From the NCBI RefSeq assembly GCF_001921215.1, contig NZ_MSIF01000017.1, forward strand, positions 1 to 64,000: a stretch of DNA of 64,000 nucleotides, in the 5' to 3' direction. The stretch comes from Actinophytocola xinjiangensis. Lineage in GTDB: Bacteria; Actinomycetota; Actinomycetes; Mycobacteriales; Pseudonocardiaceae. Each line of letters starts with the position of its first letter. The first letter of the stretch is position 1. Shown here in pieces: positions 26,572-35,513 of this stretch. A program made the position numbers and the translations under genes. The notes under the pieces are model-generated. The model had not been told where the DNA came from. It did no database searches and worked only from the letters and a program-made list of their open reading frames with translations.

Positions 26572-27540
26572 ATGCCGGTGAACGAGACGCTCTCCACCTA
26601 CAGCGACTGGTGCTACGGCGCGGCCGTGGGTGTGTACGTGCTCGCGATGTTGTTCTCCCTGATCGACCAGGCCTTCGGCCGCCGGGTGCCCAAGGCGGTA
26701 CGCCGGGCGCGCGAGCGGGAGCTGGTCGGGGCCGGTGGGCCGGTCCTGACCGAGGACGTCCCGGTCACCGACGACACCGACGTCAGGACCGACGGGCCGG
26801 AGCCGGGCGAGCGTGCCCGCCGGTTGGGCCGGATGTCGGTCGCGCTGACGGTGCTCGGGGCCACGCTGCACCTGGTCGCGCTGGTGATGCGCGGGGTGGC
26901 GACCGAGCGGGTGCCGTGGGGCAACATGTACGAGTTCGGCGCGACGCTGTGCCTGGTGGCGGTGATCACCTGGCTGGTGGTGTTGCGCAGGTTCCCGATC
27001 CAGCACCTGTCGGTGTGGGTGCTGCTGCCGGTGATCGCGCTGATGTTCCTCGGCGGCGTGGTGCTCTACAGCGACGCGGCCCCGGTGCAGCCGGCGTTGC
27101 AGTCCTACTGGCTGGTCATCCACGTGTTCTCGATCGCGTTGGGCAGCGGGATGGTGCTGGTGCCGGGCGTGGTGTCGGTGCTGTACCTGGTGAAGAACAG
27201 CCGGCTGCGGGTGGCCGACAGGCTGCCTTCGGCCGACGTGCTGGACCGGGTGGCCTACCGCACGACGGTGTTGGCCTTCCCGATCTTCACGGCGGGCGTG
27301 ATCTTCGGTGCGATCTGGGCGGAGTCGGCGTGGGGCCGGTTCTGGGACTGGGACCCGAAGGAGACGGTTTCGTTCGTCGCCTGGATCGTCTACGCCGCGT
27401 ACCTGCACGCGCGGGCGGTCGCCGGGTGGCGCGGGAAGCCGGCCGCGATGATCAACATCGCCGGGATGGCGACCATGATCTTCAATCTTTTCTTCATCAA
27501 TCTGGTTGTCGCGGGCCTGCACTCGTACGCGGGTGGCTGA
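26572..27540 (+). CDS. Cytochrome c biogenesis protein CcsA/CcsB (haem handling)
   Basis: A 322-residue polytopic protein with about eight helices. The haem-handling tryptophan-rich motif reads WGRFWDWDPKETVSFVAWIVYAAYLHAR near residue 253, and conserved histidines are present in TLHLVALV, SYWLVIHVFSIALGSG, AAYLHAR and VAGLHSYAGG. An insertion of about 50 hydrophilic residues lies between the first two helices, typical of actinobacteria. AGGGAAG lies upstream of the ATG. It ends the resA-ccdA-resB-ccsA operon; a possible hairpin follows. Confidence 0.93.
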   Translation: MPVNETLSTYSDWCYGAAVGVYVLAMLFSLIDQAFGRRVPKAVRRARERELVGAGGPVLTEDVPVTDDTDVRTDGPEPGERARRLGRMSVALTVLGATLHLVALVMRGVATERVPWGNMYEFGATLCLVAVITWLVVLRRFPIQHLSVWVLLPVIALMFLGGVVLYSDAAPVQPALQSYWLVIHVFSIALGSGMVLVPGVVSVLYLVKNSRLRVADRLPSADVLDRVAYRTTVLAFPIFTAGVIFGAIWAESAWGRFWDWDPKETVSFVAWIVYAAYLHARAVAGWRGKPAAMINIAGMATMIFNLFFINLVVAGLHSYAGG

Positions 27541-27545
27541 CCAGG

Positions 27546-27566
27546 CTTGGTGGACAACCAGCCAAG
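27546..27566 (+). terminator. Weak hairpin after the cytochrome c maturation operon
   Basis: CTTGGTGG-ACAA-CCAGCCAAG can fold as an eight-pair stem with one bulged G and an ACAA loop, five bases after the ccsA-like stop. No T-run follows, so termination here is only a suggestion. Confidence 0.35.
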
Positions 27567-27640
27567 AGATCAGTACTCTCCGCCACCGGGGTTCGTCCGC
27601 TCACCCGTACGGGTGAGATATCAGGGCCAGGAGGGTGCAA

Positions 27641-28357
27641 GTGAGCTACGCGGCTACCTACGGCGGTCACGAACGAGTACCAGCTGAGCGGCAGTTACGT
27701 CGCGACCATCCGCTGGGACTGCGCAAGACCTACGACGATCCCGAGGACTCCGACGACCGTGGCAACGCCCGCCGCTGGAGCTTCGGTGTCGCCGCCGGCG
27801 CCCTGATCGTCGCCGGCACCTTCGCCGCCGGCGCCCTCGGCCTCAACGACGGCGCCGCCCCGCTGGCCACCGGCTCCGCCCCTGAACACGCCCCGGCCGC
27901 GCCGGGCAACAGCACCGGCAACGGCGGCGGCGACATCGGCGGCCCGGCCGTCGCCCCACCGCCCGGCAAGGACGCCAACCACAACGCCGACAAGGACCAG
28001 GCGAGATCGGTCCCGAAAGCCCCGGTGACCGTGGCCCCGGCCGGTGACCACCGCCCGGCCCCGCCCGTCGGCGGTTCCGCCAGCGGCTCGGCCGACGCCG
28101 CCGTGCCCACCCCCGCGCCGGCCCCCGCTCCGGCGCCGGCCCCCGCGCCGCAACCCGCGCCCGCCCAGCCCCCGGCGCCCGCCGAGCAGTCCCGTCCCGG
28201 CCTGGTCGAGGGCGTGACCGACACCGTCGGCGGTGTGGTCGGCGGCGTCGGCGACACCGTGGGCGGCGTGCTCGCCCCGGTGACCGGGCTCCTCGGCGCC
28301 AACGAGCAGCCCGCCCTGACGATGATCAACCCGGGCGGGGACCTGTTCGCCGGGTGA
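27641..28357 (+). CDS. Single-pass membrane protein with Pro/Ala-rich extracytoplasmic region
   Basis: A 238-residue protein. About 45 polar N-terminal residues precede one membrane helix (FGVAAGALIVAGTFAAGALGL, near residue 48), then a long low-complexity region with a Pro-Ala dipeptide run near residues 155-178 and a C-terminal stretch VEGVTDTVGGVVGGVGDTVGGVLAPVTG that repeats a G-D-T-V-G-G-V motif. It looks like a cell-wall-spanning or surface-exposed protein. GTG 27641 has CAGGAGGG five bases upstream. No known domain. Confidence 0.72.
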   Translation: MSYAATYGGHERVPAERQLRRDHPLGLRKTYDDPEDSDDRGNARRWSFGVAAGALIVAGTFAAGALGLNDGAAPLATGSAPEHAPAAPGNSTGNGGGDIGGPAVAPPPGKDANHNADKDQARSVPKAPVTVAPAGDHRPAPPVGGSASGSADAAVPTPAPAPAPAPAPAPQPAPAQPPAPAEQSRPGLVEGVTDTVGGVVGGVGDTVGGVLAPVTGLLGANEQPALTMINPGGDLFAG

Positions 28358-28521
28358 CGATTCGGCCCGGACCTCACTGAAACCCCTGTCCGGGTGCCGC
28401 CTGAACTGTCACGGTTGCTGGTGCGAAGACCGGCAGGACCCGTGTCGACGTTCGCCCGATGCTGCGACTACCGTCGGCCTCGGAGCGGTCCCGGGGGCAG
28501 TTTTCAGGGAGGAACCCAGCG

Positions 28522-30033
28522 GTGAGTGGGCGCGAGCACGAGCCGGACACGGCTGGAGCCGGCCAGGATTTCTCCTGGCTGCCCTCCGGCCAGCAGCGGC
28601 CACAGACCGACGCTGACGCGGCCGAGGACTTCGGCCCCCAGTCCCTGGTGTCGACCGAGGCGGTGCCGCCGGGGGCGCACCCCCAGCCGCACTACACCGA
28701 ACCGAACGCGTCCGGCCCGCACCAGTACGTCGACCCGGCCACGGTGAGCAACCACCCGGTCGTCGACCCGTACCCGCAGCAGCCGCCCGCCGAAGGGGCG
28801 GTGACCTCCGGGACGGCAGGGACCTCCGGCCCGCACCCGCCCGTCGACCAGCAGTACGCCAACCCCAACACCTCGGGTCCGCACCAGTACGTCGAGGCGA
28901 CCCCGTCGGGGCCCCAGCAGTACGCCAACCCGAACACGTCGGGTCCGCACCAGTACGTCGAGGCGACGCCGTCCGGACCCCAGCAGTACGCCAACCCGAA
29001 CACCTCCGGCCCGCACGCCACGCCGCCCGGCGGCTACCCCCAGGGCGGCTTCCCGCCCGGCTACCCGGCCCAGGCCCAGCAGCAACAGCAGCCGCCCCGG
29101 CGGGCCGACGAGCTGTCCTCGGCCAAGCTCATCAAGCAGGCCAAGCGGCGCCCGCAGTCCGGCTGGCGCAAGGCCGTCTACGTGGCGACCGGTCATCTGG
29201 TCAACGTCGGCGAGAGCCCGTCGGACGTGCACCGGCGCGAGTTGATAGCGCGGGTCAACCAGCCGCTGCGCGGCTGCTACAAGATCGCGATGCTCAGTCT
29301 CAAGGGCGGCGTCGGCAAGACCACCACCACGACCACGCTCGGTTCGACGTTCGCGTCGCTGCGTGGCGACCGGGTGATCGCCGTGGACGCCAACCCCGAC
29401 CGGGGCACGTTGAGCCAGAAGATCCCGCTGGAGACCACGGCCACCGTGCGTCACCTGCTGCGCGACGCCGACCGGATCCACCGCTACAGCGACATCCGCG
29501 CCTACACCTCGCAGGGCCCCAGCCGCCTGGAGGTGCTGGCCAGCGAGCAGGACCCGGCGGTCTCCGAGGCGTTCAGCGAGGACGACTACCGGCGCACGGT
29601 CGCGCTGCTGGAGCACTTCTACAACATCGTGCTCACCGACTGCGGCACCGGCCTGATGCACTCGGCGATGAAGGGTGTCCTGGACATCGCCGACGCGCTG
29701 GTCATCGTGTCCTCCGGTTCGGTCGACGGCGCCCGCAGCGCGTCGGCGACGCTGGACTGGCTGGACGTGCACGGCTACCGCGACCTGGTCTCCCGCTCGG
29801 TCGCCGTGATCAACTCGGTGCGGCCGAGGGCCGGGTCGGTGGACCTGGACAAGCTGGGCCAGCACTTCGGTTCACGCTGCCGCGCGGTGTGCCGGATCCC
29901 GTTCGACCCGCACCTGGAGGAGGGTGCGGAGATCGAGCTCGACCGGCTGGGCGCGCCGACCAGGCTCGCGCTGCTGGACCTGGCCGCGACCGTGGCCGAC
30001 GGGTTCCCCAGCGAGTTCTACTACATGCGCTGA
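28522..30033 (+). CDS. MinD/ParA-family ATPase with repeat-rich N-terminus (EspI-like architecture)
   Basis: About 503 residues. The first 230 are low-complexity and include a tandem repeat QQYANPNTSGPHQYVEATPSGP. The C-terminal 270 residues are a SIMIBI ATPase: the deviant Walker A SLKGGVGKTTTTTTLGS near residue 262, VIAVDANPDRGTL near 287, and IVLTDCGTGLMHSAM near 368 in place of the classic DxxG. This architecture matches Rv0530 and the ESX-1 protein EspI (Rv3876) of M. tuberculosis (recalled). No ESX genes are in view, so a secretion link is unproven. GTG 28522 has AGGGAGGAA seven bases upstream. The TGA stop is one arm of a 20-bp palindrome shared with the convergent gene. Confidence 0.85.
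   Translation: MSGREHEPDTAGAGQDFSWLPSGQQRPQTDADAAEDFGPQSLVSTEAVPPGAHPQPHYTEPNASGPHQYVDPATVSNHPVVDPYPQQPPAEGAVTSGTAGTSGPHPPVDQQYANPNTSGPHQYVEATPSGPQQYANPNTSGPHQYVEATPSGPQQYANPNTSGPHATPPGGYPQGGFPPGYPAQAQQQQQPPRRADELSSAKLIKQAKRRPQSGWRKAVYVATGHLVNVGESPSDVHRRELIARVNQPLRGCYKIAMLSLKGGVGKTTTTTTLGSTFASLRGDRVIAVDANPDRGTLSQKIPLETTATVRHLLRDADRIHRYSDIRAYTSQGPSRLEVLASEQDPAVSEAFSEDDYRRTVALLEHFYNIVLTDCGTGLMHSAMKGVLDIADALVIVSSGSVDGARSASATLDWLDVHGYRDLVSRSVAVINSVRPRAGSVDLDKLGQHFGSRCRAVCRIPFDPHLEEGAEIELDRLGAPTRLALLDLAATVADGFPSEFYYMR
28849..29019 (+). repeat. 66-bp in-frame tandem repeat, about 2.6 copies
   Basis: Units at 28849-28914 and 28915-28980 and a partial unit at 28981-29019 encode a 22-residue motif rich in Pro, Gln, Tyr and Thr-Ser-Gly-Pro. 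DNA copies differ mainly at third positions, so the coding sequence is being kept. It is inside the MinD-like gene. Confidence 0.9.
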
Positions 30034-30050
30034 CGCCCGCGCGGGCGTCA
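30031..30050. terminator. 20-bp perfect palindrome joining two convergent stop codons
   Basis: TGACGCCCGCGCGGGCGTCA is a perfect inverted repeat. Its left TGA is the stop of the MinD-like gene and its right TCA is the reverse-strand stop of the small membrane protein gene. It could act as a bidirectional terminator, though there is no T-run on either side. Confidence 0.55.
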
Positions 30051-30287
30051 GGCGGGGGGCTGCTGCTTGCCGTCAGGGTCGGCCGGCGGCTTCCGCTCGC
30101 TGAGCGACCGGAGGAACTCCGGGTCGTCGTCCGGTGCGAGGGGCGCCGGCCGGCTCGGACGGGTGGGGCGCAGGGGACGGCGTTCGCCCTGTTCAGGGCG
30201 GTTGGTCTCGGTGGCGTTCGACACGAACGCCCGCCACAACAGCACGGCGATGCAGATGGCGCCGATCGCGGCGAGCAGGTACGGCAT
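30048..30287 (-). CDS. Small single-pass membrane protein
   Basis: A 79-residue protein: MPYLLAAIGAICIAVLLWRAF is a clear N-terminal membrane helix, followed by a 58-residue Arg/Pro/Asp-rich cytoplasmic tail. GGGAGGTGG lies upstream of ATG 30287; a longer in-frame start at 30314 is less well supported. It is divergent from nothing nearby and convergent with the MinD-like gene. No known domain. Confidence 0.75.
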   Translation of the reverse strand: MPYLLAAIGAICIAVLLWRAFVSNATETNRPEQGERRPLRPTRPSRPAPLAPDDDPEFLRSLSERKPPADPDGKQQPPA

Positions 30288-30366
30288 CGTGCCACCTCCC
30301 GAAGGTCTTGCCAACGAGATTAGCCCGTTTGTTCCGTTTCCGGGGGCTCGGGGGGTGCTCGATGTG

Positions 30367-30582
30367 TCACGCCGACCCGTTGGGCTTGGTCGCCTCCGTG
30401 GTCAGCTCCGCGAGCAGGGTCTTCACCTCGGACTCGCGGAAGCGACGGTGGCCGCCCGGGGTCCGGATCGAGCCGATGCGGCCGGCTGTCGCCCAGCGGG
30501 TGACCGTTTTCGGGTCGACCCGGAACAGCGCGGCGACCTCGCCCGGAGTCAGCAGGCGCTCACCGACGTGTGCTGTTGTCAC
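30367..30582 (-). CDS. bldC: BldC-family developmental regulator (MerR-like winged HTH)
   Basis: A 71-residue DNA-binding protein. The core LLTPGEVAALFRVDPKTVTRWATAGRIGSIRTPGGHRRFRESEV matches Streptomyces BldC, which binds DNA head-to-tail on direct repeats and represses entry into development. The PKTVTRW recognition helix and GGHRRFRE wing are diagnostic. GTG 30582 is preceded by GAGGAGG on its strand, an excellent Shine-Dalgarno, which favours it over the longer ATG at 30705. This is a monocistronic gene. Orthologues occur also in non-sporulating actinobacteria, so development cannot be inferred from it alone. Confidence 0.9.
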   Translation of the reverse strand: MTTAHVGERLLTPGEVAALFRVDPKTVTRWATAGRIGSIRTPGGHRRFRESEVKTLLAELTTEATKPNGSA

Positions 30583-30729
30583 GTGTCCTCCTCGGGATGC
30601 AGGGAATCGGACACGCCAATCGTGGCATCTCGCCCGTCGGGTACTCGAACGGTTGTCTGATGGTAAAGAGGTAGTAAGGGACAAATCGGCTGGTTCGGGC
30701 GTCAAGCCCTGCCGCTAGAGTCCCAGGAC

Positions 30730-31194
30730 GTGGACACCCTCGACCGGCGGATCATCGCCGCGCTGCGCGAGAACGGCCGCGCCACCTACGCCGAGCTCGG
30801 GCGCCAGGTCGGCCTGTCGGCCTCGGCCGTGCACGAGCGGGTCGGCAAGCTGGAGTCGACCGGTGTGATCACCGGCTACCACGCCATGGTCGACCCGTCG
30901 TCGGTCGGCCTCGGCGTCACCGCGTTGATCGGCATCCACTCGACCGACACCGCCGACGACGAGGACGTGGCCGCGTCGCTCGCGCTGCTGACCGAGGTGG
31001 AGTCGTGCTACCGGGTCGCCGGCGAGGAGTCGTTCGTGGTGAAGGTCCGGGTGGCGACGGTCGACGAGCTGGAGCAGACCCTGGGCCGGCTGCGGCGCAT
31101 CGCCGGCATCGCCCGCACCCGCACCACCCTGGTGCTCTCGACGAGGTTCGAGGGCCGGCCGAACACCTCGGAGGTCGATACCCGTGACGAGTAG
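30730..31194 (+). CDS. Lrp/AsnC-family transcriptional regulator
   Basis: A 154-residue feast/famine regulator: the N-terminal HTH (LDRRIIAALRENGRATYAELGRQVGLSASAVHERVGKLESTGVITGY) is followed by an RAM ligand-binding domain (VTALIGIHSTDT, CYRVAGEESFVVKVRV, ARTRTTLVLSTRFEGR). Members bind amino acids and form octamers. The gene for a Cds1-like cysteine-degrading enzyme lies two genes downstream, making amino acid or cysteine sensing plausible but unproven. TAGAGT lies eight bases before the GTG start. It overlaps the DUF4229 gene by 11 bp. Confidence 0.9.
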   Translation: MDTLDRRIIAALRENGRATYAELGRQVGLSASAVHERVGKLESTGVITGYHAMVDPSSVGLGVTALIGIHSTDTADDEDVAASLALLTEVESCYRVAGEESFVVKVRVATVDELEQTLGRLRRIAGIARTRTTLVLSTRFEGRPNTSEVDTRDE

Positions 31195-31462
31195 GCCGGC
31201 CCTGGGCCGCGACCTGGCCCTGTACACGCTGGCCAGGCTGGCCCTGGTCGCCGTGGTGACCGTGGTGCTGGTGCTGTTCAACGTGCCGCTGCTGGTGTCG
31301 CTGGCGGTCGCGGTGATCGTCGGTTTCCCGCTGGGCCTGCTGGTCTTCCGTGGCCTCAACCGCCGGGTCACCAGCGGCCTGGCCGAACGCGGCGCCTCCC
31401 GGGACGCCGAACGTGACCGCCTGCGCGCGCAGCTGCGCGGCGAGGAACAGGAGGAGGACTAG
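31184..31462 (+). CDS. DUF4229-like small membrane protein
   Basis: A 92-residue protein with two adjacent helices ([22 protein letters not shown] and [20 protein letters not shown]) and a charged C-terminal tail rich in Arg and Glu. The layout fits the DUF4229 family, usually found near menA in actinobacteria. The GTG start overlaps the end of the Lrp-family gene, so it is translated by coupling. Function unknown. Confidence 0.78.
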   Translation: MTSRPALGRDLALYTLARLALVAVVTVVLVLFNVPLLVSLAVAVIVGFPLGLLVFRGLNRRVTSGLAERGASRDAERDRLRAQLRGEEQEED

Positions 31463-31464
31463 CG

Positions 31465-32559
31465 GTGTCGGCCATCGACCGGTGCAGCGAGAAGACGAGG
31501 ACCTGGGTCTGTGAGGCGGTGCGCCTGATCGAGGCGGACGCCAACCGCAGCGCCGACACGCACCTGATCCCGTTCCCGCTGCCGGTGGAGTGGGACGTGC
31601 AGCTCTACCTCAAGGACGAGTCGACCCATCCGACGGGCTCGCTCAAGCACCGGCTGGCGCGGTCGCTGTTCCTGTACGCGCTGTGCAACGGCTGGATCGT
31701 CGAGGGCACCCCGGTGATCGAGGCGTCGTCGGGGTCGACGGCGGTGTCTGAGGCGTACTTCGCCCGGATGCTGGGGCTGCCGTTCATCGCCGTGATGCCC
31801 CGCACGACCAGCGCGGAGAAGGTCGAGCTGATCGAGCGCCAGGGCGGCCGGTGCCACTTCATCGACGAGCCGGGCGCGCTGTACGCCGAGTCCCACCGGC
31901 TGGCCGGCGAGCTGGGCGGGCACTTCATGGACCAGTTCACCCACGCCGAGCGGGCCACCGACTGGCGGGGGAACAACAACATCGCCGAGTCGATCTTCGA
32001 CCAGATGGCGCTGGAGCCCCACCCCGAGCCGGAGTGGGTCGTCGTCGGCGCCGGCACCGGCGGCACCAGTGCCACGGTCGGCCGCTACATCCGCTACCGC
32101 CAGCTGCGCACCCGGCTGGCCGTGGTCGACCCGGAACACTCGGTGTTCTTCGACGCCTGGCGCGACTCGGACCCGGCCCTGACGGCGGGACGCGGGTCGC
32201 GCATCGAGGGCATCGGGCGCCCGAGGGTGGAGCCGTCGTTCATCGGCCAGGTCATCGACCGGATGATCAAGGTCCCGGACGCGGCGTCCCTGGCCGCGAT
32301 CCACGCCGTCGAACCTCTCCTCGGCCGGCGTGTCGGCGGTTCCACCGGCACGAACCTGTGGGGCGCGTTCCAGCTGGTCGCCGAGCTGCGGGCGGCGGGG
32401 AAGCCGGGCAGCGTCGTGACCCTGCTCTGCGACGCGGGCGACCGGTACACCAACACCTACTACGACCAGTCGTGGCTCAACTCCAACGCGCTGGACCTGA
32501 CCTACCACTCGTCGGCCGTGACCGAGTTCCTCACGTCGGGCACCTGGTCACTCAGCTGA
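31465..32559 (+). CDS. PLP-dependent cysteine synthase-fold enzyme, Cds1-like L-cysteine desulfhydrase
   Basis: A 364-residue fold-type II PLP enzyme. The Schiff-base lysine is Lys61 in [40 protein letters not shown] near residue 90 binds the substrate; [21 protein letters not shown] near 192 is the phosphate-binding glycine loop. Residues such as [21 protein letters not shown] and [15 protein letters not shown] match M. tuberculosis Cds1 (Rv3684), reported to break cysteine into H2S, pyruvate and ammonia. An ordinary cysteine synthase or CBS is less likely; a true cbs is at 59355. The gene ends in an 8-bp overlap with the convergent menA (TCAGCTGA). Confidence 0.85.
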   Translation: MSAIDRCSEKTRTWVCEAVRLIEADANRSADTHLIPFPLPVEWDVQLYLKDESTHPTGSLKHRLARSLFLYALCNGWIVEGTPVIEASSGSTAVSEAYFARMLGLPFIAVMPRTTSAEKVELIERQGGRCHFIDEPGALYAESHRLAGELGGHFMDQFTHAERATDWRGNNNIAESIFDQMALEPHPEPEWVVVGAGTGGTSATVGRYIRYRQLRTRLAVVDPEHSVFFDAWRDSDPALTAGRGSRIEGIGRPRVEPSFIGQVIDRMIKVPDAASLAAIHAVEPLLGRRVGGSTGTNLWGAFQLVAELRAAGKPGSVVTLLCDAGDRYTNTYYDQSWLNSNALDLTYHSSAVTEFLTSGTWSLS

Positions 32560-33418
32560 GCGCCATCGCGACGCTGGCCAGCAGCGCCCAGGCCAGCATC
32601 GCCAGGCCGGTGTCGCGCAGGACCGGGATCAACGCGAGTCCTTCCCGCCCCCCGGTGACCGTCCTCACCGACGGCACCACCAGCGCCCCGGCGGCGAGCG
32701 CGAGCAGCATCCACGGCGTCCCCAGCGCCGCCACGACGGTCACCACGAACGGGACACCGACCAGCACCACGTAGAGCGTGCGCGTGCGCCGCTCCCCGAG
32801 CCGAACGGCGAGCGTGCGTTTGCCGCTGGTGCGGTCGGTCGGCACGTCCCGCAGGTTGTTCGCCACCAGCACCGCCGCCGAGAACGCCCCCAACGCCACG
32901 GCCCCGCCGGCCCCCAGCCACGTGATCCGCTCGGCCTGCACGTACTCGGTCCCCAACACGGCGACCAGCCCGAAGAAGACGAAGACCGCGGCCTCACCCC
33001 ACCCCGAGTACCCGTAGGGCCGCGACCCGCCCGTGTAGAACCAGGCGGCCGCGACACTCACCGCACCGATGGCGACCATCCACCACAACCCGGTCAGCGC
33101 CACCAGCACCAGCCCCGCCAGACACGCCACCCCGAAACACCCGAACGCCGCCAGCCGCACCGCCTTCGGCGTGGCCAACCCCGACCCCACCAACCGCACC
33201 GGCCCGACCCGCTCGCTGTCGGTGCCCCGGATGCCGTCGGAGTAGTCGTTGGCGTAGTTCACCCCGACCTGTAACGCCACCGACACCACCAGCGCGAGTG
33301 CCGTCGCCCACCAGCTGAACCGGTCGACGACACTGGCGGCCGCGGCCCCCACGATCACCGGCGCGACCGAGTTGGGCAGGGTGCGAACCCGTGCGCCTTC
33401 GACCCATTTCGTGGCCAT
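32552..33418 (-). CDS. menA: 1,4-dihydroxy-2-naphthoate polyprenyltransferase
   Basis: Membrane prenyltransferase that joins a polyprenyl diphosphate to dihydroxynaphthoate to give demethylmenaquinone. About 288 residues and eight or nine helices. The first Asp-rich motif is [14 protein letters not shown] near residue 56; the second is [17 protein letters not shown] near 180. Both bind magnesium-diphosphate in UbiA enzymes. ATG 33418 is chosen because the family N-terminus begins there ([17 protein letters not shown]); a longer frame reaches 33583. Other men genes in the window: menE, menB, menD, menG and a menJ-like gene; menC and menF are not seen. Confidence 0.93.
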   Translation of the reverse strand: MATKWVEGARVRTLPNSVAPVIVGAAAASVVDRFSWWATALALVVSVALQVGVNYANDYSDGIRGTDSERVGPVRLVGSGLATPKAVRLAAFGCFGVACLAGLVLVALTGLWWMVAIGAVSVAAAWFYTGGSRPYGYSGWGEAAVFVFFGLVAVLGTEYVQAERITWLGAGGAVALGAFSAAVLVANNLRDVPTDRTSGKRTLAVRLGERRTRTLYVVLVGVPFVVTVVAALGTPWMLLALAAGALVVPSVRTVTGGREGLALIPVLRDTGLAMLAWALLASVAMALS

Positions 33419-33503
33419 CACCCCATCCTCGTCCCCGCCCGACCCGGCGCCGGGCGCGGGTGACCCTGTGACCGTGGCCACGCGCGCCTCCCCGAGCGCG
33501 AGC

Positions 33504-34076
33504 TCAACGGCGGTCGGGTTCGGCGCGGCTGGCCGCCACGAGGTCGGTGTAGCTGTCGGTGATGAGTTCCTGGTCGGTGACACCCAGTTCGCCGAGCACG
33601 GCCCGCAGGGCGGTCAGCGCGTCGGACAGGTCGTCGGGCTCGGTGATCGTCTCGAGTTCGAGGAAGGTGCGGCCGGCGAGTTCCGGGATCCGCACGACGC
33701 TGGCCAGCAGGTCGTGCCCGTGGGCGGTGAAGCGGAAGTTGTCGCAGTGCTTGCGGTAGGAGATGTGCTCGACCAGCCCGAGGCCGAGGAACATCGTGTG
33801 CGGGACGGCGCGTTCGGCCACCTCGGTCTCGTGCTCCGGTTTCGACCCGAACTCGTCGACCGCGGGCTCCTTGTACGTCAGGACAACACGATCACCGGAG
33901 CTGGTGGTGATCGTGCGCAGGCGCAGCTCGTAGCCTCTCGCGACCATCGACAGGTCGGGGCGGTCGTAGTAGGCGTCGGCGTACACGCTCGCTTCGCCGA
34001 CGGCACGGCCCGCGAGGGCGGCACGCACCTGCTCCGGGTGGGCGAGCAGGGCGGTCAACTCGGCTTCGATGGACAC
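33504..34076 (-). CDS. CYTH-domain protein (class IV adenylate cyclase/thiamine triphosphatase-like)
   Basis: A 190-residue protein with the CYTH barrel pattern: YYDRPDLSMVARGYELRLRTI near residue 40, VVLTYKEPAVDEFGSKPEHETEV near 65, ISYRKHCDNFRF and FLELETITEPDD near 140. The N-terminal signature normally written ExExK reads EAELT here, so the Lys that contacts the triphosphate is replaced by Thr. The other basic and acidic tunnel residues (RLR, TYKEP, EHETE, YRK, ELE) look intact. GGAGGG lies before GTG 34076. Activity on triphosphates is plausible but may be changed. Confidence 0.82.
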   Translation of the reverse strand: MSIEAELTALLAHPEQVRAALAGRAVGEASVYADAYYDRPDLSMVARGYELRLRTITTSSGDRVVLTYKEPAVDEFGSKPEHETEVAERAVPHTMFLGLGLVEHISYRKHCDNFRFTAHGHDLLASVVRIPELAGRTFLELETITEPDDLSDALTALRAVLGELGVTDQELITDSYTDLVAASRAEPDRR

Positions 34077-34226
34077 CGACCCTCCGTTCGGACCGCGTGA
34101 CGGCAGTCCCCGCCACACCTGTCCGACGAACCTACGCAACCCGCGACGCGACACCCATGGCGTGGGCCGGCGTGCCGGAATGTTCGTCCCGCCCGCCCCA
34201 TACCGGGCGCGGGTAACCTTGTGACC

Positions 34227-35450
34227 ATGGCCACGCCGGATCCCGAGCTGCCCACGGGCGGGCGAATCCAGTGGTACCGCGAGAACCTGGGCATGTCCCG
34301 GCCGGTGCTCGCCGGGCGGGTCGGCAAGTCGGTGTCCTGGGTGAAGTCCGTGGAGAACGGCCGCCTGCGGACACCGAAACTGTCGGTGCTGCTGCGGATA
34401 GCGCAGGTTCTCGAACTCGCGGATCTCGCGGAGCTGACCGGCGCCGGCGAAGCGGTCCCGGTGCGGGTGTTCGCCGGCGAGCGACACAGCGCACTGACGG
34501 CCGTCCAGTCCGCGCTCACCGACTACCAGGTGACGCCGGCGGGTCGACCGCCGAGGATCGCCCACCTGGCGTTGCGTCTGGACCAGGCGTGGCGGGTGCG
34601 GCACGCCAGCCCGGACCACCGGACCCAACTCGGCGCACTGCTGCCCGACCTGATCCGCGACGCCCAGCACGCCGCGCGCACCGCGCCGGCGCAGGATCGG
34701 CGGACGGCCCGCCGAACCCTCGCCGGCGTGTACCAGCTGGCGGACTTCTATGTCGCCTACCAACCGGCCCAGGAGCTGGTGTGGCTGGTCGCGGACCGGG
34801 CGCTCACCGAGGGCCGCGAGGCCGACGATCCGTACGTGGTCGCCGGCGGCGCGTGGGCCATGGTGCAGGCACTGCGCGACGCCGACCGTTGGGACGAGGC
34901 CGTGACTCTCGCCACCGACGCCGCCCGCCAGCTGGAACCCCACCTCGACACAGCCCCGGACGACTGGCGCGGAATGGTCGGCGCGCTCGAGGCGGAGCTG
35001 GCGTACGTGCACGCGCGGCGCGGTCGCCCAGGCCGGGCCTGGGCCCACCTGGAACGCGCGGACACGATCGCCCGCCAACTGGGCCCCGGCTACCGGCACG
35101 TGCAGTCCAGCTTCTCGGTCCCGGTGATGGCCGCCCACGCCACCACGGTCGGTGTGGAACTGCGCCGTGCCGGCGAGGCACTGCGAGCGGCCGATTCCGT
35201 GGACGCCGACCAGATCGCCTCCGTCCCACGCCGCAGCCGACACCTGATCGAAGTGGCCCGAGCCCACCACCAGCGCGACGAACGCGCGGCCGTCTGGGCC
35301 CTGCTGTACAAGGCAGAGCGCGTGGCTCCCGAAACGATCCGCTACAACGGCTTCGCCCGGGACATGCTCATCGACCTCAGCGCCCACCCCCCGGCCGGCT
35401 TCCGCAACGACGTCCTCGACCTCTGCCACCGAGTGGGCATCGCCGCGTAG
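34227..35450 (+). CDS. XRE-family transcriptional regulator with TPR-like C-terminus
   Basis: A 407-residue protein. The N-terminal 60 residues are a Cro/CI-type HTH (GRIQWYRENLGMSRPVLAGRVGKSVSWVKSVENGR); the rest is all-helical with the Ala- and Leu-rich periodicity of tetratricopeptide repeats, as in streptomycete regulators that may bind small signals or peptides. TAACCT at 34214-34219 lies seven bases before ATG 34227, so the transcript is probably leaderless. A small helical gene follows at 35514. No target can be named. Confidence 0.82.
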   Translation: MATPDPELPTGGRIQWYRENLGMSRPVLAGRVGKSVSWVKSVENGRLRTPKLSVLLRIAQVLELADLAELTGAGEAVPVRVFAGERHSALTAVQSALTDYQVTPAGRPPRIAHLALRLDQAWRVRHASPDHRTQLGALLPDLIRDAQHAARTAPAQDRRTARRTLAGVYQLADFYVAYQPAQELVWLVADRALTEGREADDPYVVAGGAWAMVQALRDADRWDEAVTLATDAARQLEPHLDTAPDDWRGMVGALEAELAYVHARRGRPGRAWAHLERADTIARQLGPGYRHVQSSFSVPVMAAHATTVGVELRRAGEALRAADSVDADQIASVPRRSRHLIEVARAHHQRDERAAVWALLYKAERVAPETIRYNGFARDMLIDLSAHPPAGFRNDVLDLCHRVGIAA

Positions 35451-35513
35451 CCCGACGGAGTGGGGGCACAAACTGTGCCCTCCGCCGGTGCCGGACCGGC
35501 CGATACTCACGCC

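Noticed and set aside
28849-29019. CRISPR-like array
   Set aside because: Units are contiguous without spacers and lie in frame in a coding sequence.
31465-32559. Second cystathionine beta-synthase or ordinary cysteine synthase
   Set aside because: Conserved blocks fit Cds1 much better, and it lacks CBS domains.
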